Origin: Streptomyces longwoodensis
GTDB taxonomy: Bacteria > Actinomycetota > Actinomycetes > Streptomycetales > Streptomycetaceae
Direction of reading: 5' to 3'
DNA length: 49,470 nt
NCBI RefSeq assembly: GCF_001514125.1
Contig: NZ_KQ948560.1
Location: 173,281 to 222,750 of the forward strand
Shown: in pieces, positions 15,686 to 24,017 of the stretch
Layout: each line of letters begins with the position of its first letter
How positions within the stretch are numbered: the first letter of the stretch is position 1
The notes under the pieces: generated by a model
Told to the model about the DNA's origin: nothing
What the model saw: the letters and a program-made list of their open reading frames with translations, nothing else
Database searches by the model: none
Program-made: the position numbers and the translations under genes

Positions 15686-16930
15686 ATGACGCAGCGCCCC
15701 GCACCCCGGCACCTCCTCGCGCTCGCCCAGCTGAGCAACTCCGTGGGCGACGGCGCGTACTACACCACCTCCGCCCTCTACTTCACCCAGGTCGTCGGGC
15801 TCTCCCCCGCGCGCGTGGGGCTCGGGCTGACCGTCGGCTGGGCGGCCGGCTCGCTGGCCGGGGTGCCCCTGGGACGGCTCGCCGACCGGCGGGGCGCGCG
15901 CGGTACGGCCGTGCTGCTGGCCCTGGGCACGGCGCTCGCGGTGGCGTCCTTCACGGTGGTGCGGGGCTTCCTGCCGTTCGTGCTGGTGGCGTGCGGGTAC
16001 GCCGCCGCGCAGTCGGGGCTCGCGGCGGCGCGCCAGGCGCTGCTGGCGGTGCTGGTGTCCGCCGGGGAGCGGACCGGGCTGCTGGCCCGGCTGCAGTCCA
16101 CGCTGAACGCCGGGCTGGCCGTGGGCGCGGGGCTCGGGGGGCTCGCGCTGCACTCCGGGACGCGCGGGGCGTACCTCGCGGTGTTCGCGCTGGACGCGGT
16201 GAGCTTCCTGGTGTGCGCGGGGCTGCTGTCGGCCCTGCCGGCCACGGCTCCGGGGGCGGTGGCGGGCGCGGTACCCGGCACCGTGCCCGGGCGTCGGCCG
16301 GCACTGGGGGTGCTGCGCGACCGGCCGTACGCGCGCGTGGCGTTGCTCAACACCGTGCTGTTGCTGCGGCTGCCGTTGCTGAGCCTGGTGCTGCCGCTGT
16401 GGATCACCACGCGGACGGCGGCGCCCGCCTGGCTGGTGTCGGGGCTGTTCGTGCTCAACACGGCCGCGGTGACGCTGTTCCAGGTGCGGGCGGCCCGCGG
16501 GGTGGACGGCGTCGCCCCGGCCACGCGCGCGGTGCGGCGGGCGGGCTGGGTGATGCTGGCCGCGTGTGCCGTGTTCGCGCTGTCCGCCGGGGGCGGGACG
16601 GCGTGGGCGGTGGGACTGCTGGTGCTGGGCGCGGCGCTCCAGGTCGTGGCCGAGATGGGCCAGTCGGCCGGGTCCTGGCAGCTGTCGTTCGAGCTGGCCC
16701 CGCCCGACCGGGTGGGCGAGTACCAGGGGTTCTTCGGCACCGGCGTCACCGTCGCCCGCACCCTGGGCCCGCTGGTGCTGACCTCGCTGCTGGTGGAGTG
16801 GGGCACGCCGGGCTGGCTGCTGCTGGGCGCCGTGACGCTCGGGGCGTCGTACGCGATGGGTCCCGCGGCGCGGCGGGCCCAGGGGGTGTGCCTCAGACGG
16901 CCACGAGCGGCGCGTTCTCGCGCCACTTGA
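15686..16930 (+). CDS. MFS transporter
   Basis: A 414-residue major facilitator with about 12 hydrophobic segments, starting at LLALAQLSNSVGDGAYYTTSALYF. Loop 2-3 carries the MFS signature variant GVPLGRLADRRGARG (G-x-LaDr-x-Grr). The protein is probably a drug or metabolite efflux pump, though substrates cannot be inferred. It lies downstream of the MocR regulator with repeated operator-like elements between them, which implies regulated export. The ATG at 15686 has only a weak ribosome site. Its last 38 bp overlap the 3' end of the convergent ATPase gene, and the C-terminal tail CLRRPRAARSRAT is read from the antisense of that gene, so the tail may be a recent extension. Confidence 0.88.
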   Translation: MTQRPAPRHLLALAQLSNSVGDGAYYTTSALYFTQVVGLSPARVGLGLTVGWAAGSLAGVPLGRLADRRGARGTAVLLALGTALAVASFTVVRGFLPFVLVACGYAAAQSGLAAARQALLAVLVSAGERTGLLARLQSTLNAGLAVGAGLGGLALHSGTRGAYLAVFALDAVSFLVCAGLLSALPATAPGAVAGAVPGTVPGRRPALGVLRDRPYARVALLNTVLLLRLPLLSLVLPLWITTRTAAPAWLVSGLFVLNTAAVTLFQVRAARGVDGVAPATRAVRRAGWVMLAACAVFALSAGGGTAWAVGLLVLGAALQVVAEMGQSAGSWQLSFELAPPDRVGEYQGFFGTGVTVARTLGPLVLTSLLVEWGTPGWLLLGAVTLGASYAMGPAARRAQGVCLRRPRAARSRAT

Positions 16931-17339
16931 GGATCTTGTCGAAGCTCACCACCGCGCCGCCGACCCCGGAGTGGTTGCCGATCCGGACGTGGTCGGCGAG
17001 CTCCCGGATCAGGTAGAGGCCACGGCCCTGCTCGGCGTCGGTGCGGGCGGGGCGCACGGTGGCGTCCCCACCGGCGAAGCCGGGGCCCGAGTCGGTGACC
17101 TCGATCCGGCACATCTCGCCGTCGAGGTACGCGGTCATCCGGTACTCGGCGCCCGCGCCCTGCGCGCCGGCCCCGCCGTGCTCGACGGCGTTGGCGCAGG
17201 CCTCGCTGAGGGCGACGGACAGGTCGTAACAGACGTCCGGATCGACGCCCGCGGTCTCCATCGTGCCGAGCAGGAGGCGCCGGGCGAGCGGCACGCTAGC
17301 GGCTTCGCGCCGCAGATGCAGTGACCACCAGATGCTCAT
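16893..17339 (-). CDS. RsbW-like ATP-binding regulatory protein (HATPase_c)
   Basis: A 148-residue single-domain GHKL ATPase. The N box is LSVALSEACANAVEHGG, G1 is IEVTDSGPGF, and G2 is EQGRGLYLIRELADHV. This is close to the complete RsbW/SpoIIAB domain with little else, so it is a good candidate anti-sigma factor or serine kinase. The ATG is preceded by GGGAGGCTGGAGC. It is divergent from the copper operon and overlaps the MFS gene tail by 38 bp at its 3' end. No sigma factor or antagonist gene is adjacent. Compared with the similar protein at 7233, it lacks the long acidic tail. Confidence 0.87.
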   Translation of the reverse strand: MSIWWSLHLRREAASVPLARRLLLGTMETAGVDPDVCYDLSVALSEACANAVEHGGAGAQGAGAEYRMTAYLDGEMCRIEVTDSGPGFAGGDATVRPARTDAEQGRGLYLIRELADHVRIGNHSGVGGAVVSFDKILKWRENAPLVAV

Positions 17340-17593
17340 GCTCCAGCCTCCCGGCCGCGGCTCGACATACCCCTACGTATTGCCGCCGGTGGCCCTGCGT
17401 AACCGCCCGTCCGACGTGATACCGCCCATACGGGGGATGTGCCACGCGCCCCAACCGGTGTATGCAGGGCCACTTGCCCCAGTGGCATCAGAAAAAGATC
17501 TTCCTCGTGCACACCGGTACGCATCCGACCGCACCGGAATCTTGTCGACCTGGGGTACGGCGGCCGGGGCGCCAGTGCGATGATGAGCCCGCC
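17340..17593. promoter_or_regulatory. Divergent promoter region of the copper operon
   Basis: It contains a loose inverted repeat ATACCGCCC-ATAC-GGGGGATGT at 17420-17440 that vaguely resembles CsoR-type copper operators, and a small perfect hairpin GCCACT-TGCCCC-AGTGGC at 17469-17486 in the probable leader. Neither is strong. A local AT-rich stretch (AGAAAAAGATCTTCC) lies at about 17489-17503. Confidence 0.35.
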
Positions 17594-18412
17594 ATGAGTG
17601 TCCCCCACCAGTCTCCGGCGCGTGCCGGGGACGGTCTCCGGCTGCTGCGGGCCGCGGTCTTCGCCGCGGTCTGCGTCGTGCTGGCCGCGGCCGGACACAC
17701 CCTGGCCTCCTGCGCGACCGTCCCGCTGTGGACGCTCGGCGCCGGGTTCCTCGGGGTCCTCGCCGTGGTCGCGCCGCTGGCCGGCCGGGCCCGGACCCTG
17801 CCGGGCATCGCGGTGGTCCTAACGCTCGGCCAGACCGTGCTGCACACCCTGTTCGGGCTGGGCCAGCACGGCACCCGCGCCGTGACGGCGACGGCCGACG
17901 ACGCCGTCGTACGCCAGGCCGCCCGCATCCTGTGCGGCAGTGCCGCGGCCCCGCTCAGCCCCGCCCAGGCCCAGCGGATCCTCGCCGACGCGCGGATCCT
18001 CGACGGCGGCTCCGGCGGTGCCATGGGCGGCATGAGCGGGATGGACCACTCGGGCAACGCACTGACCGCGGGGGCGTCCTCCGCGTCCCTGCTGCCGTCC
18101 CTGCCGATGCTCCTCGGACACGTGCTGGCGGCCGTGGCCGCCGGCTGGCTGCTGCGCCACGGCGACCTCGCACTGCTGCGGCTGCTCGCCCTGTCGGCGC
18201 ACGGAGTCGCCGAGGGGGCGCTCGTACGGTCCCTGCGCGGGGCGCTCGCGCTGGTGCGGGCCCTGCTCGCCGGACTGCCCGGGGCGCCCGGCCCGCGCGT
18301 GGCGCGCCCGACGTCCGCCCCGCCCGTGCCCGTCCCGCACGGCGTGCTGCTCCAGCACTCGGTGATCCGGCGCGGCCCGCCGGCCGCCTCCGCTCTGCTT
18401 CTCGCTGCCTGA
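17594..18412 (+). CDS. Membrane protein with Met/His-rich loop, first gene of copper operon
   Basis: A 272-residue integral membrane protein with about four or five hydrophobic segments: residues 20-40, 45-65, 70-90, then about 165-185. Between them is a stretch GGAMGGMSGMDHSGN, with four methionines and a histidine spaced like copper-binding Met motifs. It leads a run of genes that are all copper-related, so a role in copper sensing or transfer across the membrane is inferred; I do not recognise a named family. The ATG at 17594 follows GATGATGAGCCCGCC. The frame continues upstream to 17462, but that part lacks membrane-protein character. It is probably transcribed with the five downstream genes. 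Confidence 0.75.
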   Translation: MSVPHQSPARAGDGLRLLRAAVFAAVCVVLAAAGHTLASCATVPLWTLGAGFLGVLAVVAPLAGRARTLPGIAVVLTLGQTVLHTLFGLGQHGTRAVTATADDAVVRQAARILCGSAAAPLSPAQAQRILADARILDGGSGGAMGGMSGMDHSGNALTAGASSASLLPSLPMLLGHVLAAVAAGWLLRHGDLALLRLLALSAHGVAEGALVRSLRGALALVRALLAGLPGAPGPRVARPTSAPPVPVPHGVLLQHSVIRRGPPAASALLLAA

Positions 18413-18534
18413 CACGACACGACCGGCACCTCCGCTCCGTACCCGGGAGGCGCGGCCGCCGTCGTGCGGCACGCGCGCGTGCGCCCGAGCGCACGTCGTC
18501 ACCCGACCTCACTCAGAGTGGAGTGCTTGCTGCC

Positions 18535-19290
18535 ATGAAGGCTTCCCGTCTCGCCGCCGCCGCGGCCGTCGCCGGCTCGGCCGTGCTCGTCCTGTCCGGT
18601 CCCGCGTTCGCCCACGTCAGCGTGAGCCCCGAGGGCACCGCCGCCAAGGGCGGCTACGCGACCGTGGACTTCAAGGTCCCCAACGAGCGCGACAACGCCT
18701 CGACCACCAAGCTCGAGGTGGCGTTCCCGGCCGACCACCCGCTGGCCTCCGTGATGCCGGAGCCCGTCCCCGGCTGGACCGCGCAGGTCACCAAGGCCAA
18801 GCTGGCCAAGCCGCTGACCGTGCACGGACGGCAGATCTCCGAGGCCGTCTCCAAGGTCACCTGGACCGCCTCCGGCAAGGGCATCGAGCCCGGCTACTTC
18901 CAGAAGTTCCCGCTCTCCGTGGGCCCGCTGCCCGAGGACGCCGACGAACTGGTCTTCAAGGCGATCCAGACGTACTCCAACAAGGAGGTCGTGCGCTGGA
19001 TCGAGGTCCAGCAGGACGGCCAGGAGGAGCCGGAGAACCCCGCGCCGGTGCTCCAGCTGTCGGCCGCCTCCGACGACCACCACGGCGGCTCCAAGGGCGC
19101 CTCCGACGAGTCCGCCGACTCCGACGACGACTCGAAGACGGCGCACACCGGCGCCGAGGCCTCCGGCACCGACTCCGACGACGACGGCACCGACACCACC
19201 GCCCGCGTCCTCGGTGTCGCCGGCATCGTCGTCGGCGCCGCCGGCGTGGCCTACGGGGTGTTCGCCGGCCGCCGCCGGTCCGACGCCTGA
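18535..19290 (+). CDS. ycnI: YcnI-like copper-binding exported protein (DUF1775)
   Basis: A 251-residue exported protein. The signal peptide ends at PAFA, leaving His27 (HVSVSPEG) as the mature N-terminus; in YcnI-type proteins this histidine coordinates Cu(II) together with a conserved tryptophan, here probably the one in VPGWTAQ. The DUF1775 domain covers residues 27-165. An acidic Ser/Asp-rich linker (about 180-225) leads to a C-terminal membrane helix and basic stop (VLGVAGIVVGAAGVAYGVFAGRRRS), so the domain is tethered outside the membrane. It is second in the copper operon. The ribosome site is weak. A CopC-like handling of extracellular copper is inferred from family and context. Confidence 0.88.
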   Translation: MKASRLAAAAAVAGSAVLVLSGPAFAHVSVSPEGTAAKGGYATVDFKVPNERDNASTTKLEVAFPADHPLASVMPEPVPGWTAQVTKAKLAKPLTVHGRQISEAVSKVTWTASGKGIEPGYFQKFPLSVGPLPEDADELVFKAIQTYSNKEVVRWIEVQQDGQEEPENPAPVLQLSAASDDHHGGSKGASDESADSDDDSKTAHTGAEASGTDSDDDGTDTTARVLGVAGIVVGAAGVAYGVFAGRRRSDA

Positions 19291-19307
19291 CCCTGCTCGT
19301 CCGTGCC

Positions 19308-19348
19308 GCGCACCGGGGGCGGCGGTCGCCCCGCCGGCCCCGGTGCGC
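19308..19348 (+). terminator. Intercistronic stem-loop between ycnI and sco
   Basis: An 11-bp perfect stem (19308-19318 with 19338-19348) closes a GC-rich loop that can itself pair. There is no T-tract, so it may act as an attenuator or mRNA-stabilising element within the operon, not a full stop. Confidence 0.5.
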
Positions 19349-19379
19349 GCCGGATTCCATACATCTGGGACATTTCCTT

Positions 19380-20030
19380 ATGCGCAAGAAGACGTTCGCC
19401 GCGGCGGCCCTGCTCGCCGCCGCCACGCTCACCCTCTCCGGCTGCGGCGGTGACGACGGCGGCAGCAGCCCGGTCGCCGAGGTCTCCGCCGACGCCACCC
19501 AGCAGTCCGCGATCGTGCTCGACCAGCCGTTCACCAAGCCGGACCTGGTGCTCACCGACACCCAGGGCAAGAAGTACGACCTGCGCGCCGAGACCAAGGG
19601 CAGGCCGACGCTGCTGTACTTCGGCTACACCAACTGCCCCGACATCTGCCCGCTGACGATGAACAACATCGCCGTCGCCAAGAAGCAGCTCCCCCGGGCC
19701 GAACAGGACCGGCTGCGCGTCGTGTTCGTCACCACCGACCCCGCCCGTGACACCCCGGCCGCCCTCGGCACGTGGCTCAAGGGCATCGACCCGCAGGTCG
19801 TCGGGCTGTCCGGTGACTTCACGGCCATCCAGACCGCGGCCCGCTCGGTCGGCATCACCATCGAGCCGCCGCACAAGGACAAGAACGGCAAGACCGTCTC
19901 CACGCACGGCACCCAGGTCGTCGCCTTCTCCCCGAAGACCGACGGCGGGTACGTCCTGTTCACGGAGGAGGCCTCCGTGGACGACTACGTCAAGGACCTA
20001 CCCAAGCTCCTCCAGGGGGAGAAGCCGTGA
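19380..20030 (+). CDS. sco: Sco1/SenC copper chaperone lipoprotein
   Basis: A 216-residue lipoprotein of the thioredoxin fold. The lipobox is LSGC with Cys22 as lipidation site. The copper motif C-x3-C is Cys86-Pro-Asp-Ile-Cys90, and the third ligand His176 lies in STHGTQVVAF. Sco proteins assemble the CuA or CuB site of cytochrome c oxidase. In S. lividans the Sco encoded in this context has also been linked to copper delivery for extracellular cuproenzymes and development. The gene overlaps the PCuAC gene by 4 bp (GTGA), so the two are translationally coupled. It is located outside the membrane. Confidence 0.95.
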   Translation: MRKKTFAAAALLAAATLTLSGCGGDDGGSSPVAEVSADATQQSAIVLDQPFTKPDLVLTDTQGKKYDLRAETKGRPTLLYFGYTNCPDICPLTMNNIAVAKKQLPRAEQDRLRVVFVTTDPARDTPAALGTWLKGIDPQVVGLSGDFTAIQTAARSVGITIEPPHKDKNGKTVSTHGTQVVAFSPKTDGGYVLFTEEASVDDYVKDLPKLLQGEKP

Positions 20031-20497
20031 GGCACCTCGCCGTGAGGCACCTCGCCGTGCCCGTAGCGGTGCTGGCCGGGGCGCTGCTCCTCGGCGGCTG
20101 CGGTGACGACGGCGGGGGCGGCGAACCCGAGCTGTCCATAGGCTCCGCCTACATGCCCCAGCCGGTCTCCGGCTCCATGGCGGCCGGCTTCCTGACCGTC
20201 ACCAACAAGGGCGGGGCCAAGGACGAGCTGACCTCGGTCACCAGCGACGCGGCCGGCGACGTCACCGTCCACGAGACGGTCGGCGGGTCCATGCGGGAGG
20301 TCGACCGGATCGAGGTGCCCGCGCACGGGCGGCTCGTGTTCGAGAGCGGCGGGAACCACCTGATGTTCGAGAACCTGAAGAGCCGGCCGCGCGAGGGCGG
20401 GAAGGTGTCCGTCACCCTCCACTTCGCCGACTCCGGTGCCGTGACGGTCGAGATGCCGGTGCGGTCCGCCACGTACACCCCCACGACCGGACACTGA
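20027..20497 (+). CDS. ecuC: PCuAC-family extracellular copper chaperone
   Basis: A 156-residue lipoprotein (lipobox LLGGC) of the PCuAC family. The Cu(I) ligand pattern H-Mx10-Mx21-H-x-M is present: His in VTVHETV, Met in GGSMREV, and the pair in GGNHLMF. It accepts copper and passes it to Sco; in S. lividans the equivalent is called ECuC. The gene starts with a GTG overlapping the sco stop. The first 15 bp are exactly duplicated (20027-20041 and 20042-20056), giving MRHLAVRHLA and two in-frame GTG starts, so the true start could be either one. Confidence 0.92.
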   Translation: MRHLAVRHLAVPVAVLAGALLLGGCGDDGGGGEPELSIGSAYMPQPVSGSMAAGFLTVTNKGGAKDELTSVTSDAAGDVTVHETVGGSMREVDRIEVPAHGRLVFESGGNHLMFENLKSRPREGGKVSVTLHFADSGAVTVEMPVRSATYTPTTGH

Positions 20498-20510
20498 CGG
20501 AGGGACCACC

Positions 20511-22577
20511 GTGACCCAGGCCATCGCCCCCCGCGCCCGGACGCTGGTGCTGCTGCTCCTGGCGGCCGTCGCCGCGCTGCTGCTCGGCGCCGGACCGGCC
20601 GCCGCGCACGCCGCGCTGACCGGCAGCGACCCCGCGCAGGGGACGGTGGTCGACACGGCACCCACCCAGGTGTCGCTGACCTTCTCCGAGAAGGTGGCGA
20701 CCACCGACGGCTCGCTGCGCGTCCTCGACCCCAAGGGCAAGCGGGTCGACACGGGCAGGCCGGCCAACGTGTCCGGCACGACCTACGCCGTCCAGCTGCA
20801 CGCCGGGCTGCCCGACGGCACGTACACGGTGACCTACCAGGTGGTGTCCGAGGACAGCCATCCCGTCTCCGGTGCCTACACCTTCTCCATCGGCGCGCCG
20901 TCCCCGACCAGCGTCGCGGTCTCCGGCCAGGAGGTCGGCGGCGGGGTCGTCGGCGGGCTGTACGGCTTCGGGCGGTACCTGTCGTACGCCGGGTACATCG
21001 TGCTGGTCGGCGGGGCCGCCTTCGTGCTGGCCTGCTGGCCGCGCGGGACCTCGGTGCGGGCCGTGCAGCGGCTGGTCGTCTCGGGCTGGCTCGCGCTCAC
21101 CGCCGCCACGCTCTTCCTGCTGCTCCTGCGCGGCTCGTACACCGGGTCCGGCAAGGTCGCGGACGTCTTCGACCTGAACCTGCTCGGCGACGTCCTCCAG
21201 ACCAAGACGGGCGCGGCCCTCGTCTCCCGGCTGCTGCTCCTCGCCGCCGCGGCGCTCTTCATCGCCGTGCTGTTCGGCGCGTACGACAAGCGCGACGACG
21301 AGGAGAAGCGGGACCTGACCTTCGGGCTGGCGATCGGCGGGACGGTCGTGGCGGCCGGGCTCGCGGCCAGCTGGGCCATGGCCGAGCACGCCTCGACCGG
21401 ACTCCAGCCCGGCATCGCCATGCCCGTCGACGTGCTGCACCTGCTCGCCGTCGCCACCTGGCTCGGCGGCCTGGCGACCCTGCTCGTCGCGCTGTACCGC
21501 GCGCCCGCCGACCAGCCGGTCGAGGCGACCGCCGTACGGCGCTTCTCCACCGTCGCCTTCGGCAGCGTGGTCGCGCTGGTCGCGACCGGGACCTACCAGT
21601 CGTGGCGACAGCTCGGCTCGTGGTCGGCGTTCACCGACACGCGGTACGGCCAGCTGCTGCTGGTCAAGATCGGGCTGGTGGCGCTGCTGGTGGGCGTCGC
21701 GTCGATCTCGCGCCGGTGGACCGGGCGGCTGGCCGGGACCGGTGCGGCGGGGTCGCGGGCGTCCGTGGCCGCGGGCGTCGGGGCCGGCGTCGGCGTGGGC
21801 GCCGGGAAGACCGCTTCCGCCGGGAGCGGGAGCGCGGGCGCGGGCAAGGGCGCAGGCACCGAGGCGGCGAAGAAGCAGGGCACGGGGAAGCAGGACGCGG
21901 AGAAGCGGGGCGCTGGGAAGCCGGGCACGGCGAAGCAGGGCGCGGGCGAGGAACCCGGCGACGCCGGGACCGGTGCCGTCGGCACCGAGCGGGCCGCCCA
22001 GCTCGCTCGGCAGCGGGCCGCCGAGGACGCCGCACGGCAGAAGCGGCTGCGCGACGCCGACCCCCACCGCTTCGGGCTGCGCCGCTCCGTGCTCGCCGAG
22101 GCGGGTGTCGCGGTGGTGCTGCTCGCCGTCACCACCGCGCTGACGTCCACCGAGCCGGGTCGTACGGAGCAGGACGCCAAGGCGGCCACGGCGGCCTCGT
22201 CGTCCTCGTCGTCGTCCGGCACGGGCAGCTCCTCCGGCGCGCTGACGCTGGACATGCCCTTCGACGCCGGCGGCACGAACGGCACGGGCGTCGTCAGCGT
22301 GGACCTCGACCCCGCCCGGACCGGCGGCAACGAGATGCACGTCTACGTCACCCGGCCCAACGGCCGTGCCTTCGACGTCCCCGAGGTCAAGGTCGCCCTC
22401 GCCCTGGAGTCCAAGGGCATCGGTCCGCTGCCCGTGGCTCCCGACCACGTCACCACCGGCCACTGGTCGGCGAGCGGAGTGCAGATCCCCCTGGCCGGCG
22501 AGTGGAAGATCGCCGTGACCGTGCGGACCTCCGACATCGACCAGGTGACCGTCTCCAAGAACGCGCAGATCGGCTGA
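20511..22577 (+). CDS. copCD: CopC-CopD fusion copper transport protein
   Basis: A 688-residue fusion. A signal sequence ends near AAA-His33; this His and the later EDSHPVSG histidine are the CopC copper ligands (CopC domain about 33-130). A CopD membrane domain follows at about 145-420 with some eight helices and conserved GGxxFVL- and DVLHLLAVATWLGGL-type segments. A long Ala/Gly/Lys/Glu linker at about 425-500, built of degenerate KQGTGKQDAEKRGAGK-like units, leads to another helix (SVLAEAGVAVVLLAVTTALTS) and a YtkA-like extracellular domain. GTG start after ACGGAGGG. It probably imports copper for cuproenzyme maturation. It is 13 bp after ecuC and 8 bp before dtpA. Confidence 0.93.
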   Translation: MTQAIAPRARTLVLLLLAAVAALLLGAGPAAAHAALTGSDPAQGTVVDTAPTQVSLTFSEKVATTDGSLRVLDPKGKRVDTGRPANVSGTTYAVQLHAGLPDGTYTVTYQVVSEDSHPVSGAYTFSIGAPSPTSVAVSGQEVGGGVVGGLYGFGRYLSYAGYIVLVGGAAFVLACWPRGTSVRAVQRLVVSGWLALTAATLFLLLLRGSYTGSGKVADVFDLNLLGDVLQTKTGAALVSRLLLLAAAALFIAVLFGAYDKRDDEEKRDLTFGLAIGGTVVAAGLAASWAMAEHASTGLQPGIAMPVDVLHLLAVATWLGGLATLLVALYRAPADQPVEATAVRRFSTVAFGSVVALVATGTYQSWRQLGSWSAFTDTRYGQLLLVKIGLVALLVGVASISRRWTGRLAGTGAAGSRASVAAGVGAGVGVGAGKTASAGSGSAGAGKGAGTEAAKKQGTGKQDAEKRGAGKPGTAKQGAGEEPGDAGTGAVGTERAAQLARQRAAEDAARQKRLRDADPHRFGLRRSVLAEAGVAVVLLAVTTALTSTEPGRTEQDAKAATAASSSSSSSGTGSSSGALTLDMPFDAGGTNGTGVVSVDLDPARTGGNEMHVYVTRPNGRAFDVPEVKVALALESKGIGPLPVAPDHVTTGHWSASGVQIPLAGEWKIAVTVRTSDIDQVTVSKNAQIG

Positions 22578-22585
22578 ACCGCACC

Positions 22586-23875
22586 ATGCCCGACCAGTCC
22601 CTCCCGAAGGCCTCCCCGTCCGCCGCGCAGGACGCCCCGCCGCAAGCGCCCGCCGACCGCGGGCTGTCCCGTCGCGCCCTCCTCGGCACCGCCGGCGCCA
22701 CCGGGCTCGTGCTCGGCGCGGCGGGCGGTGCCGTGGGGTACGCGGCCGCGCCCGCGCCGGCCACGCCCCTGGCGTCCGTCGGCAGCGAGCAGGTGATGTT
22801 TCACGGGAAACATCAGCCCGGCATCCTCCAGGGCCTCCAGGCCCACGGCCACCTCGTCGCCTTCGACCTCACGCCCGGCGCCGGCCGTACCGAGGCGGCC
22901 GCGCTGCTGCGCCGCTGGTCCGAGACCGCCCGGCGGCTGATGGCGGGCGAGCCCGCGGCCCACGGCGACACGGACGTGGCCCGGGACGCGGGGCCGTCCT
23001 CCCTGACGGTCACCTTCGGCTTCGGCCACGGTTTCTTCGCCCGCACCGGGCTGGCGGAGCGGCGGCCGGTCGCCCTGGACCCGCTGCCGGCCTTCTCCTC
23101 CGACCACCTCGACGCCCGGCGCAGCAACGGCGACCTGTGGGTGCAGATCGGCGCGAACGACGCCCTGGTCGCCTTCCACGCCCTGCGCGCGCTGCAGAAG
23201 GACGCGGGGGGCGCGGCCCGGGTGCGCTGGCAGATGAACGGCTTCAACCGCTCGCCGGGCGCCACCGCCCACCCCATGACGGCCCGCAACCTCATGGGCC
23301 AGGTCGACGGCACGCGCAACCCCAAGCCGTCCGAGGCGGACTTCGACCGGCGGGTCTTCGTGCCGGCGTCCGGCTCGGCCGACCCGGCCTGGATGGCGAA
23401 CGGCTCGTACGTGGTCGTCCGCCGCATCCGCATGCTCCTCGACGACTGGGAGCAGCTGTCCCGCGCGGCGCAGGAGCAGGTCATCGGTCGCCGCAAGGCC
23501 GACGGGGCGCCGCTGACCGGGGGCACCGAGACCACCGAGATGGACCTGGAGAAGACGGACGCCCACGGCGACCTGGTGGTCCCGCTGAACGCGCACGCCC
23601 GCATCACCCGGCCCGACCAGAACGGGGGCGCGGCGATGCTGCGCCGGCCGTTCTCGTACCACGACGGTTTTGACGCGGACGGCACCCCGGACGCGGGCCT
23701 GCTGTTCGTCTGCTGGCAGGCGGACCCGCTGCGCGGCTTCGTCACCGTGCAGCGCAAGCTGGACCGCGGGGACGCGCTGTCGCGGTTCATCCGGCACGAG
23801 GCGAGCGGGCTGTTCGCGGTGCCGGGCGGGGCGGCGGAGGGGGAGTACGTGGGGCAGGCGCTGCTGGAGGGGTGA
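22586..23875 (+). CDS. dtpA: Tat-exported dye-decolourising peroxidase
   Basis: A 429-residue DyP-type haem peroxidase of the EfeB/A class. The twin-arginine signal has Arg29-Arg30 in LSRRALLG, so the protein folds with haem before export. Family motifs are FHGKHQPGI, the GxxDG motif in GQVDGTRNP (catalytic Asp), the proximal His in NAHARITRP, and the distal Arg in RRPFSYHDG. In S. lividans DtpA works with the copper radical oxidase GlxA at the hyphal tip and lies beside copper chaperone genes, as here. Bases 22797-22812, coding for residues 71-76, are a parS-like site. It is the last gene of the copper operon. Confidence 0.95.
   Translation: MPDQSLPKASPSAAQDAPPQAPADRGLSRRALLGTAGATGLVLGAAGGAVGYAAAPAPATPLASVGSEQVMFHGKHQPGILQGLQAHGHLVAFDLTPGAGRTEAAALLRRWSETARRLMAGEPAAHGDTDVARDAGPSSLTVTFGFGHGFFARTGLAERRPVALDPLPAFSSDHLDARRSNGDLWVQIGANDALVAFHALRALQKDAGGAARVRWQMNGFNRSPGATAHPMTARNLMGQVDGTRNPKPSEADFDRRVFVPASGSADPAWMANGSYVVVRRIRMLLDDWEQLSRAAQEQVIGRRKADGAPLTGGTETTEMDLEKTDAHGDLVVPLNAHARITRPDQNGGAAMLRRPFSYHDGFDADGTPDAGLLFVCWQADPLRGFVTVQRKLDRGDALSRFIRHEASGLFAVPGGAAEGEYVGQALLEG
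22797..22812. promoter_or_regulatory. parS: parS site (one mismatch) inside dtpA
   Basis: TGTTTCACGGGAAACA differs from the Streptomyces/Bacillus parS consensus TGTTTCACGTGAAACA only at one central base. It lies in coding sequence, where it writes the conserved MFHGKH peptide of the peroxidase. ParB binds such sites around oriC for chromosome segregation. Confidence 0.75.
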
Positions 23876-24005
23876 AGGTGGCGGATGCCGCTGGAGGCGT
23901 GGGGGGTGTGCGCCTCGCTGACGGGCCGACCTGCGGGGCCGGGGCCCAAACCACCCGGACGAGTGGTTGGCGTGAGACGCCTCGGCCGTCTTGGCGCGGG
24001 CCCAT

Positions 24006-24011
24006 TAGGGT
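24006..24011 (+). promoter_or_regulatory. Candidate -10 element of pheA
   Basis: TAGGGT ends six bases before the pheA ATG, which would give a leaderless transcript starting at the initiation codon. The overlapping GGTGAG could instead act as a weak ribosome site. No good -35 is visible. Confidence 0.35.
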
Positions 24012-24017
24012 GAGCTC

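Noticed and set aside
20412..22463. 683-residue minus-strand frame opposite copCD
   Set aside because: A shadow rich in Gly/Arg/Gln with no membrane or enzyme motif; the plus strand encodes a clear CopC-CopD fusion.
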